Shown here in pieces: positions 1-9,283 of a stretch of 64,000 bases of DNA. The stretch lies in NCBI RefSeq assembly GCF_001570525.1, contig NZ_BBXC01000018.1, positions 69,365 through 133,364 of the forward strand, read 5' to 3'. The stretch's first letter is position 1; each line of letters opens with the position of its first letter. Under the pieces are notes generated by a model that worked only from the letters and a program-made list of their open reading frames with translations, had not been told where the DNA came from and did not search any database. The translations under genes and the position numbers were made by a program. This DNA comes from Herbidospora sakaeratensis (GTDB lineage: Bacteria > Actinomycetota > Actinomycetes > Streptosporangiales > Streptosporangiaceae).

Positions 1-199
1 GGTCGGCCGGCACGCCGAGCAGCCGGGCCTTCAGATCGGTGGCGTAACCGATCACCCCGCCGACGAAGGCGGCCGACGCGCCGGCCACACCGGTCACGGT
101 CGCCCCGATGAGCCCACCGGTGAGGGATTCGGCCACGGCGAAAGTCTCACCCCGCTCCGCGAGCAGGGAGATCACCTTCGCGGCGGTCGAGTCGGTCAC
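1..199 (-). CDS. cinA: CinA family protein, C-terminal (nicotinamide-nucleotide amidase) type, partial
   Basis: Only the first 66 codons are in the window; the gene runs off the left edge. The translation starts [20 protein letters not shown] and continues with AVAESLTGG and a VIGYATDLKARLLGVPAD stretch, which is the start of the CinA C-terminal domain (PncC-type nicotinamide-nucleotide amidase, pyridine nucleotide salvage). The protein begins directly with that domain, so it is probably the short single-domain form. The GTG start overlaps the pgsA stop by 4 bp (GTGA), indicating translational coupling within the pgsA operon. The pgsA-cinA order is usual in actinobacteria. Confidence 0.85.
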   Translation of the reverse strand, partial: MTDSTAAKVISLLAERGETFAVAESLTGGLIGATVTGVAGASAAFVGGVIGYATDLKARLLGVPAD

Positions 200-849
200 A
201 CCTGTTCCCTCCGGGCCACCTGGCGGAGTCGGACTGCTCGCACAACGTAGTCGACGCCGGTCGCCACCGTCACCAGTACGGCGGTTCCCATGGTGGCCCA
301 GCGCACGACGTCGAGCAGGCCCGGCACCAGGAAGAAGCCGACGGCGAAGATCTGCAGCACCGTCTTGATCTTGCCGCCGGTGCTGGCCGGGATGATGCCG
401 AACCGGATCACCACGAACCGCAGCGCGGTCACGCCCAGCTCACGGGCGATGATCACGACGGTCACCCACCACGGCAGCTCGCCGAGGAGCGACAGGCAGA
501 CCAGCGCCGACCCGATGAGCGCCTTGTCGGCGATCGGGTCGGCGATCTTGCCGAAGTCGGTGATCAGGCCGTACTTGCGGGCCAGGAAGCCGTCGAGCTG
601 GTCGGTGATCGAGGCGAACATGAAGACGCCCAGGGCGGCCAGCCGCCAGCCGGTGCCGTCGAGGAACAGGAACACGATGAACGCGGGAACGACCAGCAGC
701 CGCATGACCGTGAGCGCGTTGGCGATGTTCCAGGCGCTCACGGGAGGCGTGGCCGGCTCGACCGGGTCGGTCACCACCAGCCGCTCGGGGGCGGCGTCGG
801 CCATGACCGACGGAGCCGAATCCCGTGCCGGGTCGTTGCTCTGGCTCAC
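196..849 (-). CDS. pgsA: CDP-diacylglycerol-glycerol-3-phosphate 3-phosphatidyltransferase
   Basis: A 217-residue integral membrane enzyme that makes phosphatidylglycerol phosphate from CDP-diacylglycerol and glycerol 3-phosphate, the committed step to phosphatidylglycerol and cardiolipin. The CDP-alcohol phosphotransferase signature is complete: D83, D86, G87, A90, R91, G100, D104 and D108 lie in the expected D-x2-DG-x2-AR-x8-G-x3-D-x3-D spacing. Several hydrophobic segments flank it. The N-terminal 40 residues are a variable hydrophilic extension. The GTG start overlaps the rimO stop by 4 bp, and the 3' end overlaps cinA by 4 bp, so the three genes form one coupled unit. Confidence 0.93.
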   Translation of the reverse strand: MSQSNDPARDSAPSVMADAAPERLVVTDPVEPATPPVSAWNIANALTVMRLLVVPAFIVFLFLDGTGWRLAALGVFMFASITDQLDGFLARKYGLITDFGKIADPIADKALIGSALVCLSLLGELPWWVTVVIIARELGVTALRFVVIRFGIIPASTGGKIKTVLQIFAVGFFLVPGLLDVVRWATMGTAVLVTVATGVDYVVRAVRLRQVARREQV

Positions 850-2252
850 GTCGTGGCCTTGATCCTCGCGATCAGGTCAACCCCTTCCGAGTCGACCGCG
901 ACGGCGCGGACGATCTGCCCCGGCACCAGGCCGATGCCCTGGACCGTGACCGAACCGTCGACCTCGGGGCCCTGGTGGGCGGCGCGGCCCTCGTAGCCGC
1001 CGTCGCCCAGGTCGTCTTCGACCAGCACCGACAACTCGGTGCCGATGCGCTCTTCGGCCCGCTGGGCGGTGAGCTCCTCGGCCAGCTCGGTGAGGATCGC
1101 CACCCGCTCGTCGACCACGTCCTGGTCGAGCTTGTCGTCGAACCCGGCGGCCTCGGTGCCGTCTTCGTCGGAGTAGCCGAACACCCCGATGACGTCGAGA
1201 CGCGCCTCTTCGAGGAACGCGACCAGCTCGCCGAACTGTTCCTCGGTCTCGCCGGGGAAGCCGACGATGAAGTTGGACCGCACGCCCGCCTCGGGGGCCC
1301 GCTCGCGGATCTGCTTGAGCAGGCCGAGGAACTGGGCCGGGTCGCCGAAGCGCCGCATGCGGCGCAGGACCGGGTTGCTGGCGTGCTGGAACGACAGGTC
1401 GAAGTAGGGCGCGACGCCCTCGGTGCCGGCGATCACGTCGAGCAGGCCGGGCCGCAGCTCGGCCGGCTGCAGGTAGCTGACCCGGACCCGGTCGATGCCG
1501 TCGACGGCGGCCAGCTCCGGCAGCAGCTTCTCGAGGGCCCTGAGGTCGCCCAGATCCTTGCCGTAGGAGGTGGAGTTCTCGCTGACCAGGACGAGCTCCC
1601 GCACGCCCTGACCGGCCAGCCAGACGGCCTCGGCGAGCAGGTCGTCGGGGCGGCGCGAGACGTAGGCGCCGCGGAAGGCCGGGATCGCGCAGAAGGTGCA
1701 GCGCCGGTCGCAGCCCGAGGCCAGCTTCAGCGAGGCGACCGGCCCGCCGGTCAGCCGCTTGCGCAGCGTGCGCGGGCCGGAGGCGGGCGCGAGCCCGGTC
1801 GGCAGGTCGCCGTGGCCGGGCACCGCGACGGGCGCGGCGTGCCGCTCGACCGGGCTGATGGGCAGCAGGGCCCGCCGGTCGCGCGGCGTGTGGGCGGTCA
1901 GCGACCGCCCTTCGAGCACGTCGTCGAGGCGGGCGCCGATGTCGGTGTAGTCGTCGAACGACAACACCGCGGCGGCCTCGGGCAGCGCCCCGGCCAGCTC
2001 GGTGCCGTAGCGCTCGGCCATGCAGCCGGCGGCCACGACCTTGGCGCCCGAGTCGGCCGCCGCGAGGATGGTGTCGATCGAGTCTTTCTTCGCCGACTCG
2101 ATGAACCCGCAGGTGTTGACCACGATCACGTCGGGGTCGTCGTCGCCCAGCGCCCAGCCGGCGGATTCCAGGCGCGCGGCGAGCTCCTCTGAATCGACCT
2201 CGTTGCGGGCGCAGCCCAGCGTGATCATGGAAACGGTTCGGCGTGAAGACAT
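846..2252 (-). CDS. rimO: Ribosomal protein uS12 (S12) Asp methylthiotransferase RimO
   Basis: A 468-residue radical-SAM methylthiotransferase that modifies the conserved aspartate of ribosomal protein S12. The N-terminal UPF0004 domain has cysteines C14, C48 and C77 for the auxiliary iron-sulfur cluster. The radical-SAM motif CDRRCTFC gives C181, C185 and C188, and a TRAM-like domain closes the protein. The ATG at 2252 was chosen because [20 protein letters not shown] matches the family N-terminus; the reading frame stays open upstream but with non-homologous sequence. No strong ribosome binding site precedes this ATG. It lies just downstream of the RodZ-like gene and overlaps pgsA by 4 bp. 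Confidence 0.92.
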   Translation of the reverse strand: MSSRRTVSMITLGCARNEVDSEELAARLESAGWALGDDDPDVIVVNTCGFIESAKKDSIDTILAAADSGAKVVAAGCMAERYGTELAGALPEAAAVLSFDDYTDIGARLDDVLEGRSLTAHTPRDRRALLPISPVERHAAPVAVPGHGDLPTGLAPASGPRTLRKRLTGGPVASLKLASGCDRRCTFCAIPAFRGAYVSRRPDDLLAEAVWLAGQGVRELVLVSENSTSYGKDLGDLRALEKLLPELAAVDGIDRVRVSYLQPAELRPGLLDVIAGTEGVAPYFDLSFQHASNPVLRRMRRFGDPAQFLGLLKQIRERAPEAGVRSNFIVGFPGETEEQFGELVAFLEEARLDVIGVFGYSDEDGTEAAGFDDKLDQDVVDERVAILTELAEELTAQRAEERIGTELSVLVEDDLGDGGYEGRAAHQGPEVDGSVTVQGIGLVPGQIVRAVAVDSEGVDLIARIKATT

Positions 2253-2281
2253 GATGAAGCTACGGTATCGGGGATCGGCCA

Positions 2282-3016
2282 CTACCGGGGACGCGGGACC
2301 TCGGCCCCGTACGTCCGCTTGACCGTCTCCCCCGCGCGGCCCGGGGCGCCCAGGTCGCGGCCGTTCACGTTGAGCTGGACCGAGCCCGCGTTGCCGAAGG
2401 TCAGGCGCGCCTTCTCCTTGATCCGGAAGCTGCGGGTGTCGCCGCTCGGGATCACGCCCATGAAGACGCTCTTGTTCTTGGCGTCGCGGACCTGGATCCA
2501 CGCCTCGCTGGTCGCGGTGATCTTCACCGTGACGTGGCTGGCCGCCTTCGCCGGGGCGGCCGGAGCGGCCGCCGGAGGCGCCGCCTTGGCCGCCGCCGGA
2601 GCCGAGTTGACCTTGACCGACTGCTTCTCGGGCGCGTTGATCGCGCTGCCCATGATGCGGCCGACGCCGAACACCGCCACGATGGCGAGCGCGACCGCCA
2701 TCGCCAGCGTCCAGTTGGGCGTGCGGCGCTCGCGCAGCTTGATGCCCTTGTCGATCGGGTACATCGCGCCCACGCCGGGGCGCGGGCCGCCCGTCAGGGC
2801 GTCGTACTCGCGGACCAGGGCGTCGCCCTCCAGGCCCAGCTCGCGGGCCAGGGCCCGGAGGTGGCCCCGGGCGTAGAAGTCTCCGTTGCAGGCGGAGAAG
2901 TCGTCGCCTTCGATCGCGACGATGATCGCCTCGCGGATCCGGGTGCGGCGGCTCAGGTCGGCTACGGACAGCCCCCTGTGCTCCCTCGCCTCCGAGATCG
3001 TTCCACCGATGGACAT
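2282..3016 (-). CDS. RodZ-like helix-turn-helix membrane protein (HTH_25 + DUF4115)
   Basis: A 244-residue protein with an N-terminal HTH domain (residues about 1-70, [20 protein letters not shown]), one transmembrane helix near residues 101-123 ([20 protein letters not shown]), an Ala/Pro-rich linker, and a C-terminal DUF4115 domain ([16 protein letters not shown]). This is the layout of RodZ, which links MreB to the membrane; in actinobacteria the cellular role is less clear. The ATG at 3016 ([10 protein letters not shown]) is preceded by a run of G residues that can serve as ribosome binding site; the frame extends 20 codons further without homology. It sits between ftsK and rimO, as in other actinomycetes. 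Confidence 0.85.
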   Translation of the reverse strand: MSIGGTISEAREHRGLSVADLSRRTRIREAIIVAIEGDDFSACNGDFYARGHLRALARELGLEGDALVREYDALTGGPRPGVGAMYPIDKGIKLRERRTPNWTLAMAVALAIVAVFGVGRIMGSAINAPEKQSVKVNSAPAAAKAAPPAAAPAAPAKAASHVTVKITATSEAWIQVRDAKNKSVFMGVIPSGDTRSFRIKEKARLTFGNAGSVQLNVNGRDLGAPGRAGETVKRTYGAEVPRPR

Positions 3017-3075
3017 CTGCGGCCCCCCGCCCATCCCGACGCTGAGTAGTGAGTTACATTCAATCAGTAACAACA

Positions 3076-5586
3076 CTATGATGTAGCGCCGGGGTCACCA
3101 CCCCGGAGATCTGCGAGCAGCCCGGCGAGTTCGTCGGGCTTCACCATCACTTCACGGGCCTTGGAGCCCTCGCTCGGACCCACGACGTTGCGCGATTCGA
3201 GCAGGTCCATCAGGCGGCCCGCCTTGGCGAACCCGACCCGCAGCTTGCGCTGGAGCATCGAGGTCGAGCCGAACTGGGTCGTCACGATCAGCTCGGCGGC
3301 CTGGACTAGCAGGTCGAGGTCGTCGCCGATCTCCTCGTCGATCTCCTTCTTCGCGGTCGCCTGGGCGGCGACGTCGGAGCGGTATTCGACCTGCATCTGC
3401 GTCTTGCAGTGGCCGACGACCTCGGCGATCTCCTTCTCCGACACGAACGCGTTCTGCAGCCGCATCGGCTTGCTGGCGCCCATCGGGAGGAACAGCGCGT
3501 CGCCCTGGCCCACCAGCTTCTCGGCGCCCGGCTGGTCGAGGATGACCCGCGAGTCGGCCAGCGAGGAGGTGGCGAACGCCAGCCGCGACGGCACGTTGGC
3601 CTTGATCAGGCCGGTGACGACGTCGACCGAGGGTCGCTGGGTGGCGATCACCAGGTGGATGCCGGCCGCGCGGGCCAGCTGGGTGATGCGCACGATCGAG
3701 TCCTCGACGTCGCGGGGGGCGACCATCATCAGGTCGGCCAGCTCGTCGACGATCACCAGCAGGTAGGGGTAGGGCTGGTAGACCCGCTCGCTGCCGGGCG
3801 GGGCGACCAGGCTGCCCGCCCTGACCGCCTTGTTGAAGTCGTCGACGTGCCGGAAGCCGCTGGCGGCCAGGTCGTCGTAGCGGCGGTCCATCTCCCCCAC
3901 GACCCATTCGAGGGCCTCGGCGGCCTTCTTCGGGTTGGTGATGATCGGGGTGATGAGGTGGGGGATGCCCTCGTACGCGGACAGTTCCACCCGCTTGGGG
4001 TCGACCAGGACCATCCGGACCTCGTCGGGGGTGGCCCGCATCAGCACCGAGGTGATCAGGCCGTTGATGCAGGTCGACTTGCCCGCGCCGGTGGCGCCCG
4101 CGATGAGGATGTGCGGCATCTTGGCCAGGTTGGCCACGATGGTGCGGCCCTCGACGTCCTTGCCGAGGCCGACGATCATCGGGTGGTGGTCGGCCTGGGC
4201 CACCTGCGAGCGCAGCACGTCGCCGAGCGAGACCAGGTCCTTGTCGACGTTGGGGATCTCCACGCCGATCGCCGACTTGCCGGGGATCGGCGACAGGATG
4301 CGCACGTCGGCCGACTTGACGGCGTAGGCGATGTTCTTGGTGAGCGCGGTGACCTTCTCGACCTTGACCGACGGCCCGAGCTCGATCTCGTAGCGGGTCA
4401 CGGTCGGGCCGCGCGTGAAGCCGGTGACCTGGGCGTCGATGGCGAACTGCTCCAGCACGCTGGTCAGCGCGTTGACGACGGTCTTGTTGGCCTTGGTCTC
4501 GGCCTTCGGCGCGCTGCCGGGACGCAGCATCTGGGCGTCGGGGAGCGTGTAGGGGCCGGCCTGCGGCGACAGCATGAGCTGCTCGACCTTGCGGGGGGCC
4601 GGAGTGGGCTCGGGCGGCAGCGTCTGCTGGGGCGCCGGCGGCTCGTCGACCGGGGGCGGCGGCAGCGGCTCGTCGTCGACGAGGCCCGGCACGATCTCCG
4701 GCGAGTGGTCGGACGGCTTCTCGCGCAGGATCGGCGTGTCGTAGGGCTTGCGGTTCTCGCCCGGCTCGGGCTGCGCCTTCTTCTTCTTGGGCGCGGCGTT
4801 CTCGAAGGGCTTCTGGAACAGCAGCACCTTGATCTCGCCGAGCCGCTCGGGCACCCGGTGGATCGGCGTGGCGGTGACCACCAGCGCGCCGAACCCGGCC
4901 AGCATCAGCAGCAGCGGGATCGTGATGAACGACGGCAGGATGCTGTCGGGCGGCGCGGAGACGATGAACCCGAGCATGCCGCCGGCGGCCGAGACCTTGT
5001 CCATGCCGTCGTCGGTGGTGCCCGCGGGATAGGGGGTGCCGTGGGCGACGTGCACGATGCCGAGGATGCCGGCCGCCAGCGCGGTGAAGCCGATCAGCAT
5101 GCGGCCGGTCTCGCCGTTCTGGTCGGGGTGGCGCAGCAGCCGCCAGGCGATCAGGCCCATGATCAGGGGCACCGACCAGAAGAGCGACCCGACCGTGCCG
5201 CGCACGACCGCGTCGACCACCGTGGCCACCGAGCCCTTGCTGGTCCGCCACGTCATCGCGGCCAGCACGATCGCGCCCGCCAGCACGGCCAGGCCGAGGC
5301 CGTCACGCCGGTGGGCGGGGTCGAGGTCGCGCGCGCCGTTGCCGATCGCCCGCGCCGCGCCGCCGATCGCGTTCGCGATCAGGCTCCAGATGCCGACGAC
5401 GAGCTTGCCGATCATCAGGAACACCCAGGAGAGGGGGTCGTTCCCGGTGCCGATCGGCCGCTTCGGCGGCGGCGCGGGCTTCCGGCGGGGCGGCGGCCCC
5501 TTCTTCTTGACGGTCGGGCGGGGGGCGGGACGTGACGACTGCCGAGGCGTCGGCCGCTTCCCACCGGAGGACGCACGGGTGGCCAT
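3076..5586 (-). CDS. ftsK: DNA translocase FtsK/SpoIIIE
   Basis: An 836-residue membrane-anchored DNA pump for chromosome segregation at septa. A basic Pro-rich N-terminus is followed by four hydrophobic segments (about residues 53-72, 97-111, 135-148 and 163-180, with another near 220-240), a Pro/Glu-rich linker (260-340), and the RecA-like motor. Walker A is GATGAGKST at 497-505 and Walker B is [12 protein letters not shown] near 609-620. The C-terminal winged-helix gamma domain is present ([20 protein letters not shown]). The ATG at 5586 (MATRASSGG) is preferred over an in-frame start 12 codons upstream. The next gene in the family's usual order, RNase J, is displaced by about 26 kb here. 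Confidence 0.93.
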   Translation of the reverse strand: MATRASSGGKRPTPRQSSRPAPRPTVKKKGPPPRRKPAPPPKRPIGTGNDPLSWVFLMIGKLVVGIWSLIANAIGGAARAIGNGARDLDPAHRRDGLGLAVLAGAIVLAAMTWRTSKGSVATVVDAVVRGTVGSLFWSVPLIMGLIAWRLLRHPDQNGETGRMLIGFTALAAGILGIVHVAHGTPYPAGTTDDGMDKVSAAGGMLGFIVSAPPDSILPSFITIPLLLMLAGFGALVVTATPIHRVPERLGEIKVLLFQKPFENAAPKKKKAQPEPGENRKPYDTPILREKPSDHSPEIVPGLVDDEPLPPPPVDEPPAPQQTLPPEPTPAPRKVEQLMLSPQAGPYTLPDAQMLRPGSAPKAETKANKTVVNALTSVLEQFAIDAQVTGFTRGPTVTRYEIELGPSVKVEKVTALTKNIAYAVKSADVRILSPIPGKSAIGVEIPNVDKDLVSLGDVLRSQVAQADHHPMIVGLGKDVEGRTIVANLAKMPHILIAGATGAGKSTCINGLITSVLMRATPDEVRMVLVDPKRVELSAYEGIPHLITPIITNPKKAAEALEWVVGEMDRRYDDLAASGFRHVDDFNKAVRAGSLVAPPGSERVYQPYPYLLVIVDELADLMMVAPRDVEDSIVRITQLARAAGIHLVIATQRPSVDVVTGLIKANVPSRLAFATSSLADSRVILDQPGAEKLVGQGDALFLPMGASKPMRLQNAFVSEKEIAEVVGHCKTQMQVEYRSDVAAQATAKKEIDEEIGDDLDLLVQAAELIVTTQFGSTSMLQRKLRVGFAKAGRLMDLLESRNVVGPSEGSKAREVMVKPDELAGLLADLRGGDPGATS

Positions 5587-5634
5587 GATGGTCACGGTAT
5601 TGCGCAACCGTCGCATACACACGTAAGCGCGCCG

Positions 5635-5752
5635 CTCAAAAGCGCATCGCCGTCGAGGGTCTCAAAGCTTCTTTCCGTTACGGCTCCGCCTGGCCGGCCA
5701 CACGACCGGCCCGGTCCACACGAGGTCCGGGCGCATGCCCGCACTCGGCCGT
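5635..5752 (+). repeat. Dispersed intergenic repeat, copy A (divergent)
   Basis: The 17-bp core TCCGTTACGGCTCCGCC lies at 5674-5690, preceded by AAAGCTTCTT and, 25 bp further left, by AAAAGCGCATC. The same pieces occur contiguously in copy C at 49591. The sequence after the core is more divergent than in copies C and D. The core contains the 9-bp palindrome CCGTTACGG. No coding sequence was recognised between 5587 and 5853; this repeat and the terminator at 5776 are what the gap holds. Confidence 0.6.
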
Positions 5753-5775
5753 CCGGCCTGATGCCGGGATGGGCG

Positions 5776-5809
5776 GAAGCGCCGGTCCTCCGGAGAGGGC
5801 CGGCGCTTC
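5776..5809 (-). terminator. Hairpin terminator after the pectate lyase gene
   Basis: A 15-bp stem (5776-5790 pairing with 5795-5809, one G-T wobble) with a 4-nt loop lies 45 bp past the stop codon of the minus-strand pectate lyase gene. No long T-run follows, which is common for actinomycete terminators. Confidence 0.65.
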
Positions 5810-5853
5810 GTGTCGCGACGTCGCCCGGTCAGGTCAGGGGACCGGGTGAGGTT

Positions 5854-7311
5854 CTACAGGGAGATGCGTCCCGCGCCCGCGCCGTTCGTCACCGACGACT
5901 TGACGTTGGAGGCGGTCTCCAGGGAGTAGGAGTACGGGATCGAGGCGACGCTGCCGCCGGCCTGGCCCGTGCCCGAGTTCACGAAGTGGTTGTTGCGGGC
6001 GACGATGCTCCCCGGGCCCGAGTCGCCCTCGCCCAGGTGGTAGGGGTCGTCGGTGTTCTCGAAGTAGTTGCCCTCGACGAGCACGCCGGCGCCCTCGGTG
6101 GAGGCCACGCCGTAGCTGGTCACGCCGCCGTAGTAGTTGTTGTAGACGTGGACCGGGTTGCCGAACCGGACGCGCGGGTGGCGCTGGCCGGTGCCGTCGA
6201 ACCAGTTGTGGTGGTAGGTCACCCGCAGGCGGCCGCGGTCCTCGGAGCCGTTGCCGTCGTCGTGGCCGAGCAGCATCGACTTGTCGTGGTCGTAGATGCG
6301 GTTCCACGAGATCGTCACGTAGTCGCTGGCCCGCTTGACGTCGATGGCGCCGTCGTAGCCGTTGGACAGGGTGTTGTGGTCGATCCAGACCCGGGTGGAG
6401 TACTGGACGTTGATCGCGTCGTCGTTCCAGTTCCGGAAGGTCAGGTTGCGGATGATCACGTTGGTCGCCTCGGCGACGTTCAGGCCGCAGCCCTGGATGA
6501 CCGCGCCGGAGTTGCCGATGATCGTCTTGTTGGAGCCGATCCGGAGCATGCCGGAGCAGGAGATCGTCCCGGAGACCCGGATCACGGCCGCGTTGGTGCC
6601 GGAGGCCGCGCTGGTCAGCGCGCTGGAGCTGGTCACGGTGGTGGGTGAGGCGTTGCCGCCGCCGGTGGTGCCGCCGCCCTGGGTGGCCCAGCCGACCAGC
6701 CCGCCCGGCGGCGGGCCGACGGTGGGAGTCGGCGTCGGGGTCGGGTTGGGGGTCGGGGTGACCGTGGGCGTGGGCTGCGGACCGCTCGACGGGGTGAACG
6801 TCCAGTGCTTGGTGACCACGTTGTCGCAGGAGTTCTGCTGGATCACGGCGTTGGAGGCGGTGGAGTTGTCGCGGGTGTTCACGCACTTGCCGCCGTTGCC
6901 GTTCACGATCCGGGTGCCGTTGGCGGCGTCGGAGAACGTCCACGTCTGCGAGGCGGAGCCGTTGCAGGTCTGCTGGACGATCGCCTTGCCCGCCGAACTG
7001 CTGTTGTCCTGGACGCCCAGGCACTTGCCGCTGTGCCCGGCGGTGATGCGGTAGCCGCCGTTCTGAGAGGCCAGGGTGAAGCGCTGGTTGGTGGTGCCGG
7101 TGCAGGCGTACTGGATCAGCCCGGCGTTGTCGGCCGTGCTGAAGTTCAGCACGTCGAGGCAGAGGTTGCTGCCCCGGTTGACCACGGAGTACGTACCGGC
7201 GCCCGGGGCCGCCTGGGCGCTCGTGGTCAGCGGGACCACGACGCCGGCGACGGCCAGGACGACGGCGGCGAAGACGGCCGGCCACCGTCTTCTGACACTC
7301 AATCTGGACAC
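5854..7311 (-). CDS. Secreted pectate lyase (PL1) with N-terminal ricin-type CBM13
   Basis: A 485-residue extracellular enzyme. A signal peptide (RRRWPAVFAAVVLAVAGVVV, cleavage near the first SAQA) leads into a ricin-type beta-trefoil with Q-x-W-like repeats (residues about 40-165), a Thr/Pro linker (PTPTVTPTPNPTPTPTPTVG) and a C-terminal PL1 pectate lyase beta-helix (VWIDHN; RHPRVRFG with the likely catalytic Arg; VHVYNNYYGG). It cleaves polygalacturonate by beta-elimination, giving unsaturated products for KduI. The GTG at 7311 is supported by a GAGAGGAG ribosome binding site 8 nt upstream; an upstream in-frame ATG would extend into the promoter. A 17-bp IclR-type operator covers the probable -35 region. 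Confidence 0.9.
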   Translation of the reverse strand: MSRLSVRRRWPAVFAAVVLAVAGVVVPLTTSAQAAPGAGTYSVVNRGSNLCLDVLNFSTADNAGLIQYACTGTTNQRFTLASQNGGYRITAGHSGKCLGVQDNSSSAGKAIVQQTCNGSASQTWTFSDAANGTRIVNGNGGKCVNTRDNSTASNAVIQQNSCDNVVTKHWTFTPSSGPQPTPTVTPTPNPTPTPTPTVGPPPGGLVGWATQGGGTTGGGNASPTTVTSSSALTSAASGTNAAVIRVSGTISCSGMLRIGSNKTIIGNSGAVIQGCGLNVAEATNVIIRNLTFRNWNDDAINVQYSTRVWIDHNTLSNGYDGAIDVKRASDYVTISWNRIYDHDKSMLLGHDDGNGSEDRGRLRVTYHHNWFDGTGQRHPRVRFGNPVHVYNNYYGGVTSYGVASTEGAGVLVEGNYFENTDDPYHLGEGDSGPGSIVARNNHFVNSGTGQAGGSVASIPYSYSLETASNVKSSVTNGAGAGRISL

Positions 7312-7342
7312 GTGTGAAGCTCCTCTCTCAAGGTCGGTGCAC

Positions 7343-7370
7343 ACCATAAGCACACGTTTCATGTAGTGAA
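7343..7370 (-). promoter_or_regulatory. Candidate promoter of the pectate lyase gene
   Basis: On the minus strand a -35-like TTCACT (7365-7370) and a -10-like TATGGT (7343-7348) are 16 bp apart. The -35 element lies inside the operator at 7356-7372, so a bound repressor would block the polymerase. This is a prediction from hexamer similarity only. Confidence 0.45.
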
Positions 7371-7372
7371 AC
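7356..7372. promoter_or_regulatory. IclR/KdgR-type operator in front of the pectate lyase gene
   Basis: GTTTCATGTAGTGAAAC is a 17-bp near-palindrome (arms GTTTCA/TGAAAC). Closely related 17-mers occur in front of the symporter, the tautomerase/kdgK pair and kduI, all pectin or uronate genes around the IclR gene at 10200-10964. IclR-family binding by that neighbour is inferred. Confidence 0.65.
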
Positions 7373-7426
7373 GGTGAGGTCAGATCGATCTTCGCGACAT
7401 GGGCGTACACGAAAAAGCCGTTGAAA

Positions 7427-7483
7427 GTTTCATGTGGCGGAACGATATTTCATGTGTTGACACGCCGTTCTGTGTAGTGGAAT
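7427..7483. promoter_or_regulatory. Three phased IclR/KdgR-type operators in front of the symporter gene
   Basis: Three 17-bp sites start at 7427 (GTTTCATGTGGCGGAAC), 7447 (ATTTCATGTGTTGACAC) and 7467 (GTTCTGTGTAGTGGAAT), exactly 20 bp apart. The second overlaps the -35 hexamer TTGACA and the third covers the spacer and -10 region of the symporter promoter. The 20-bp step would put the sites on nearly the same face of the helix. Confidence 0.65.
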
Positions 7484-7485
7484 CT
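7457..7485 (+). promoter_or_regulatory. Candidate promoter of the symporter gene, probably leaderless
   Basis: A consensus -35 TTGACA (7457-7462) and a weak -10 GAATCT (7480-7485) are 17 bp apart. Transcription would begin about 7 bp downstream, at or next to the ATG at 7492. No convincing ribosome binding site precedes that ATG, so a leaderless mRNA is likely. Confidence 0.5.
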
Positions 7486-7491
7486 CCAGGC

Positions 7492-8976
7492 ATGTCTGCA
7501 CTCGATTGGTCGGTCCTGGCCGCCTACTTCGTCGTGATGATCGGCATCGGCGTCTGGTCCAAGGGCCGCGTCCACACCGTCATCGACTTCTTCACCGCGC
7601 GCGGGCGCATCCCCTGGTGGCTCGCGGGGATCTCGCACCACATGTCCGGCTACAGCGCGATCATGTTCGTCGCGTTCGCGGCGGTCGCCTACAACTACGG
7701 CCTGGCCATGTACGTGTGGTGGGCCCTCACCATCGGCATCGGCGTCGGCATCGGGGCGTTCCTGTGGGCGGCCCGGTGGAACCGGCTGCGCGCGGTGCAC
7801 GGCGTCGCCTCGCCGCTCGAATACCTGGCGCGGCGCTACAACCTGCCGGCCCAGCAGGTGCTCGCCTACAGCGGCGCGCTGCTGAAGGTGGTCGACATCG
7901 CGGCCAAGTGGGTGGCCATCGCGATCCTGCTGCGCGGCTTCGCGGGCATCCCGATCTTCTGGGGCATCCTGGTCACCGGGCTGGTCACGATGGTCTACAT
8001 CACGGCCGGGGGCCTGTGGGCCGACGTGCTGACCGACTTCGGGCAGTTCGTCATCCAGGGCGTCGCCGGGATCGCGATGTTCTTCGCGGTGCTGAGCCAC
8101 CTCGACGGGCTGCCGACGCTCTGGACGATGTGGGACAAGCTCCCCGAGGGCCACGGCGACCCGTTCGCGGGGCCCTACACGGTGACGTTCTTCCTGGCGC
8201 TGCTGTTCATCAAGACCTTCGAGTACAACGGCGGCATGTGGAACCTGGCGCAGCGCTACATGGCCGCGCCGAGCGGCAGCGAGGCGAAGCGGTCGGCGTT
8301 GTTGTCGAGCGCGCTCTGGCTGGTCTGGCCGCTGATCCTGTTCATCCCGATGTTCGCCGCGCCGCTCATCGTGCCGGGCCTGGCCAACGCCGAGGAGGCC
8401 TACGTGAAGCTGGCGCAGACCCTGCTGCCACAGGGGGTCATCGGCCTGGTGCTGGCCGGGTTCTTCTCCCACACCATGGCGATGGTCTCCTCCGACGCCA
8501 ACGTGATCTCCTCGGTGATCACCCGCGACATCGCGCCGGTGCTGATGCCCCGGTTACGCCGCCTGGCCGACGCGGCCCAGCTCACCTTCGCCCGCGTGAC
8601 GACCTTCGCGTTCGTGCTGATCAGCATGGTCATCGCGATCACCACCGAGGGCCAGGGGGTGGTGCTGAAGATCGTGGTCGACCTGGTGGCGGCGACGATG
8701 GGCCCGATCTCGATCCCGCTGATGCTCGGCATGCTGCCCTGGTTCCGGCGCAGCGGCCCGCTGGCGGCCATCGTCTCGTGGGCGGCCGGCCTGGGCGTGT
8801 GGGCCTACGTGAAGTGGATCGCCGGCTCGACCGACCAGGCCGTGGTGGTCGGCGTGCCCCTCGTCACCTCTCTGGTCCTGTACGTCGCCGTCGGCCTCCT
8901 GCGGCCCGAGCGCACCCGCGACCGCGACGAGCTGATCGACTCACTGAACGACGACCGTGATCCGGCGCGTACCTGA
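7492..8976 (+). CDS. Sodium:solute symporter (SSS family), probable uronate/pectin-product importer
   Basis: A 494-residue polytopic membrane protein of the SSS family (TC 2.A.21) with about 13 hydrophobic segments, beginning WSVLAAYFVVMIGIGVWSKG. Typical SSS features such as WWLAGISHHMSGYSAI near the N-terminus and the Ser-rich HTMAMVSSDANVISSV later are present. The substrate cannot be read from sequence; a uronate or deoxy-keto-uronate is inferred from the surrounding pectin genes and the shared operator. The ATG at 7492 (MSALDWSV) gives the family N-terminus; an open frame upstream runs through the operators and is not expected to be translated. The gene is divergent from the pectate lyase and ends in a bidirectional terminator. 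Confidence 0.88.
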   Translation: MSALDWSVLAAYFVVMIGIGVWSKGRVHTVIDFFTARGRIPWWLAGISHHMSGYSAIMFVAFAAVAYNYGLAMYVWWALTIGIGVGIGAFLWAARWNRLRAVHGVASPLEYLARRYNLPAQQVLAYSGALLKVVDIAAKWVAIAILLRGFAGIPIFWGILVTGLVTMVYITAGGLWADVLTDFGQFVIQGVAGIAMFFAVLSHLDGLPTLWTMWDKLPEGHGDPFAGPYTVTFFLALLFIKTFEYNGGMWNLAQRYMAAPSGSEAKRSALLSSALWLVWPLILFIPMFAAPLIVPGLANAEEAYVKLAQTLLPQGVIGLVLAGFFSHTMAMVSSDANVISSVITRDIAPVLMPRLRRLADAAQLTFARVTTFAFVLISMVIAITTEGQGVVLKIVVDLVAATMGPISIPLMLGMLPWFRRSGPLAAIVSWAAGLGVWAYVKWIAGSTDQAVVVGVPLVTSLVLYVAVGLLRPERTRDRDELIDSLNDDRDPART

Positions 8977-8982
8977 AGCAAG

Positions 8983-9010
8983 AAGGCCCCCATGGCGCGG
9001 TGGGGGCCTT
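8983..9010. terminator. Bidirectional hairpin terminator between symporter and tautomerase genes
   Basis: AAGGCCCCC (8983-8991) pairs perfectly with GGGGGCCTT (9002-9010) across a 10-nt loop, 7 bp past the symporter stop and 18 bp past the end of the convergent tautomerase gene. Confidence 0.7.
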
Positions 9011-9027
9011 CACCGTTTCTTGACTTC

Positions 9028-9213
9028 CTAACGGTCCGACTCCAGGACGCCGCCGTTGGCGACGTCGGACTTCTCGATCTCCCAGTACACGATGCGCACC
9101 GCCTCCGGCCGAGCCTTCAGAATGTCCACGGCGGCCTCGGTGACGGCGGCGACGAAGTCCCTGCGCTGGTCCATGGTCCGGCCGGACAGCAGTTCCACGG
9201 TGATGTTGGGCAT
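9028..9213 (-). CDS. 4-oxalocrotonate tautomerase family protein
   Basis: A 61-residue small tautomerase. After Met removal Pro1 would be the catalytic base, and the classic Arg11 and Arg39 are both at the right positions (PNITVELLSGR; PEAVRIVYWE). The usual hydrophobic residue 50 is valine. The ATG at 9213 has an AGGGAGG ribosome binding site, and only this start exposes the proline. It probably tautomerises a keto-enol intermediate. Since lyases release enol-containing unsaturated sugars, a role in opening or isomerising 4,5-unsaturated uronate products is an attractive inference, but it is unproven. It is divergent from kdgK with a shared operator between them. Confidence 0.85.
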   Translation of the reverse strand: MPNITVELLSGRTMDQRRDFVAAVTEAAVDILKARPEAVRIVYWEIEKSDVANGGVLESDR

Positions 9214-9249
9214 GACGTCCTCCCTAGGCGTTGCGTAGAATAAGACCAT

Positions 9250-9266
9250 ATTCCACTACATGGAAC
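9250..9266. promoter_or_regulatory. IclR/KdgR-type operator between the tautomerase and kdgK genes
   Basis: ATTCCACTACATGGAAC, the reverse complement of GTTCCATGTAGTGGAAT, is the best-conserved copy of the 17-bp motif. It lies in the 70-bp divergent gap and abuts a -10-like TATGGT on the minus strand, so one site could control both genes. Confidence 0.65.
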
Positions 9267-9283
9267 AACAGAAGAAGGTGCGC

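Noticed and set aside
825..2192. A 455-codon plus-strand frame over rimO
   Set aside because: Antisense shadow caused by high G+C; rimO on the other strand has all catalytic motifs.
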